In this document: positions 13,649-15,087 of the stretch, piece after piece | Layout of the letters: each line of letters begins with the position of its first letter | Numbering within the stretch: the stretch's first letter is position 1 | From: Deltaproteobacteria bacterium | GTDB taxonomy: Bacteria; Desulfobacterota; Desulfobacteria; Desulfobacterales; JAFDCJ01 | Reading direction: 5' to 3' | Length of the DNA: 15,087 nucleotides | NCBI GenBank assembly: GCA_024277475.1 | Contig: JAJRVC010000249.1 | Span: 1 to 15,087, forward strand | The notes under the pieces: generated by a model | What the model was told of the DNA's origin: nothing | The model's database searches: none | The model's input: only the letters and a program-made list of their open reading frames with translations | Position numbers and translations under genes: made by a program

Positions 13649-15087
13649 ATGAATGTTAAAAAGTCGGGGCCTTACCAAACTCTTAAAAATGAGGGCACTT
13701 ACAAAATCGGGGCCGATAAGCCGACCATTACCTTTAACCAGATCGGAAAACGAGGGGTACGGCGCTACGACGGCTATGAGAAGGCCAGCGGTAAAGCCCT
13801 TTACACGCGTGATGTAAACCTGCCGGGAATGCTTTATGCCAAAGTACTGTCATCGCCCTATGCCCGGGCAAAACTCACCAGTCTGGATACGAGCAAGGCT
13901 AAAGACTATCCAGGCGTTCGGGCCGTGCTCCGGTTCGATGATGCGCCACTTAAAGGCCTGGAGCTTACCGGAAGTATTGTCGGATCGACGCGGATGGCAC
14001 CGGAGTCTGCCGGATGGGCTATGCTGCCCGTAAAAACAATCCTTGGTGATGAGGCCATTTTCGAGGGTCAGATGGTGGGTGTCGCGGTTTGTGCGGACAC
14101 TGAGCAGACAGCAACAGAAGCACTTAAGCTGGTCAAAGTCGAATGGGATCAACAACCGTTCGTTTTGGATAGTGAAAAAGCGCTTGATCCGGGTGCCCCC
14201 AAGCTGATACCAGGTGCCGACAGCAACAAGATCGCAGACGAAGATCGGGAATTGACGGAACAGGGAGACGTTGAAAAAGGATTTCAGGAGGCCGACAAAA
14301 TCATCTGTTTTTCGGCCCGACGGGATGCACACCTATGGGCAGGCGCGGAATTGCCGTGTGTCATTGCCCGCTGGAAGGGCGACCGGCTGGAAATGTGGGT
14401 TCATGAGCAGCAGCCCTACCTAGGCAAACTGATCCTTGCTGAGCAGCTGAACATTCCCATGAATAAAATTCATACCCACTCTCTTTATCAAGGATGTTCT
14501 TTTGGTGAACGGTGCAATCCGGCCAATTGGTCCCAGAATGGTATCAACGTACTGGCTGCGTTGCTGGCCCGACAAACCGATAGACCGGTCAAACTGGTCT
14601 TAAACCGTGCCGAGAATTTTTACGGATTTTCCGGCGATTTGATGGTCAGCGAATTCAAGGTGGGCGCCCGCAAAGACGGAAGCATTACCGCCGTGCAAAT
14701 GAAGAACCTCTTTGCGAATTACATGTGCACCACCGGCATCGAACATCTGGTGGACAATACAAAAATTCCGAACCTCAAATGCGAGGGCACCACCGTATTT
14801 GTCAACAAACCGCCGGCGTGGTGGAACCGGTGTGAACAGTTGCCGAATGTTTTCTGTCAGACACTTATTTTTGATCATGTTGCCGACGCCCTCAACATGG
14901 ACCCCACCGAAGTCGCTCTCCTGAATGATGGTTGCGAAGGTCACGATAAATCGTACCTCGAAGAATTCCAGCGCAAAAACGGGTTCCCGCAGCGAGATAG
15001 TCTGAAAGAGTGCATCGAGGCCGGAAAAAAAGCGATCCGATGGGATAAAAAATGGCACCCACCCGGCAAAAAACAGCTGACCAACGG
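13649..15087 (+). CDS. Xanthine-oxidase-family molybdopterin-binding large subunit (5' part, runs off window)
   Basis: From ATG at 13649 the frame stays open for 479 codons to the window edge, about 60-65% of a typical 740-780 aa subunit. GAGGAG at 13635-13640 supplies the ribosome binding site. The first 140 residues are the a/b-hammerhead domain: RRYDGYEKASGKALYTRD, PGMLYAKVLSSPYARAKL, pGV-AVL, then FEGQMVGVAVCAD and VKVEWD, all family features. The molybdopterin domain follows with HEQQPYLGK and QGCSFGERCNP, where most family members have GGGFGG(K/R), and then ALLARQTDRPVKLVLNRAENF. Members hydroxylate or oxidise aldehydes, N-heterocycles or CO using water. The C-terminal active-site Glu is outside the window, so the substrate class is open. 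The neighbours suggest aldehyde or sugar oxidation coupled to NAD(P)+. Confidence 0.9.
   Translation, partial: MNVKKSGPYQTLKNEGTYKIGADKPTITFNQIGKRGVRRYDGYEKASGKALYTRDVNLPGMLYAKVLSSPYARAKLTSLDTSKAKDYPGVRAVLRFDDAPLKGLELTGSIVGSTRMAPESAGWAMLPVKTILGDEAIFEGQMVGVAVCADTEQTATEALKLVKVEWDQQPFVLDSEKALDPGAPKLIPGADSNKIADEDRELTEQGDVEKGFQEADKIICFSARRDAHLWAGAELPCVIARWKGDRLEMWVHEQQPYLGKLILAEQLNIPMNKIHTHSLYQGCSFGERCNPANWSQNGINVLAALLARQTDRPVKLVLNRAENFYGFSGDLMVSEFKVGARKDGSITAVQMKNLFANYMCTTGIEHLVDNTKIPNLKCEGTTVFVNKPPAWWNRCEQLPNVFCQTLIFDHVADALNMDPTEVALLNDGCEGHDKSYLEEFQRKNGFPQRDSLKECIEAGKKAIRWDKKWHPPGKKQLTN

Noticed and set aside
13850..15058. Long - strand frames opposite the Mo large subunit
   Set aside because: They are antisense shadows. 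The + strand frame is open throughout and shows consecutive family motifs.

Overview
The window looks like a chromosomal catabolic locus from an anaerobic bacterium, most likely a deltaproteobacterium (Desulfobacterota). This is an inference from the combination of a xanthine-oxidase-family molybdenum enzyme with NuoE/F/G-like diaphorase subunits, the mix of AT-rich intergenic DNA with moderate-GC genes, and a GAACGTCGAAC-type interspersed repeat. No rRNA, tRNA, CRISPR array, insertion sequence or phage gene was found. All three stop codons are used, TAG often.

Left part (1-2834, + strand): the C-terminal tail of a probable D-2-hydroxyacid dehydrogenase, then a class I (Schiff-base) aldolase of the DHDPS/DapA superfamily, then a 450-bp gap holding an inverted-repeat element, then an FGGY-family carbohydrate kinase. 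A DeoR-type sugar-phosphate-responsive regulator follows on the - strand (2903-3694). It is separated by a 775-bp very AT-rich region from the operon it probably controls. That region carries a good sigma70-like promoter, a perfect 14-bp palindrome, phased T-tracts and smaller dyads.

Centre (4470-10570, + strand): a carbohydrate or polyol ABC importer in the order substrate-binding protein, two permeases, a tiny two-helix membrane protein and two different ATPases. This layout resembles the glycerol-type ABC importers (glpSTPQUV). The substrate-binding gene has an in-frame amber codon at 5439-5441 with the same frame continuing as good coding sequence afterwards. Both ATPases have Glu in place of the Q-loop Gln, and the second has a degenerate signature motif (LAGGH).

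Right part (10669 to the window end, + strand): a tightly packed operon for a multi-subunit oxidoreductase. It encodes a NuoG-N-terminus-like Fe-S protein, a NuoE-like [2Fe-2S] protein, a NuoF-like FMN/NAD subunit, a xanthine-oxidase-type [2Fe-2S] subunit with an N-terminal C2H2 zinc-finger-like motif, and the 5' part of the molybdopterin-binding large subunit, which runs off the window. No FAD (CoxM-like) subunit lies between them, so the NuoEFG-like module probably passes electrons from the molybdenum centre to NAD(P)+.

Together the genes suggest uptake of a sugar or polyol, oxidation of an aldehyde or sugar by the Mo enzyme, phosphorylation by the kinase, and aldol cleavage plus 2-hydroxy/2-oxo acid interconversion by the left-hand enzymes. 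The substrate cannot be read from the sequence.
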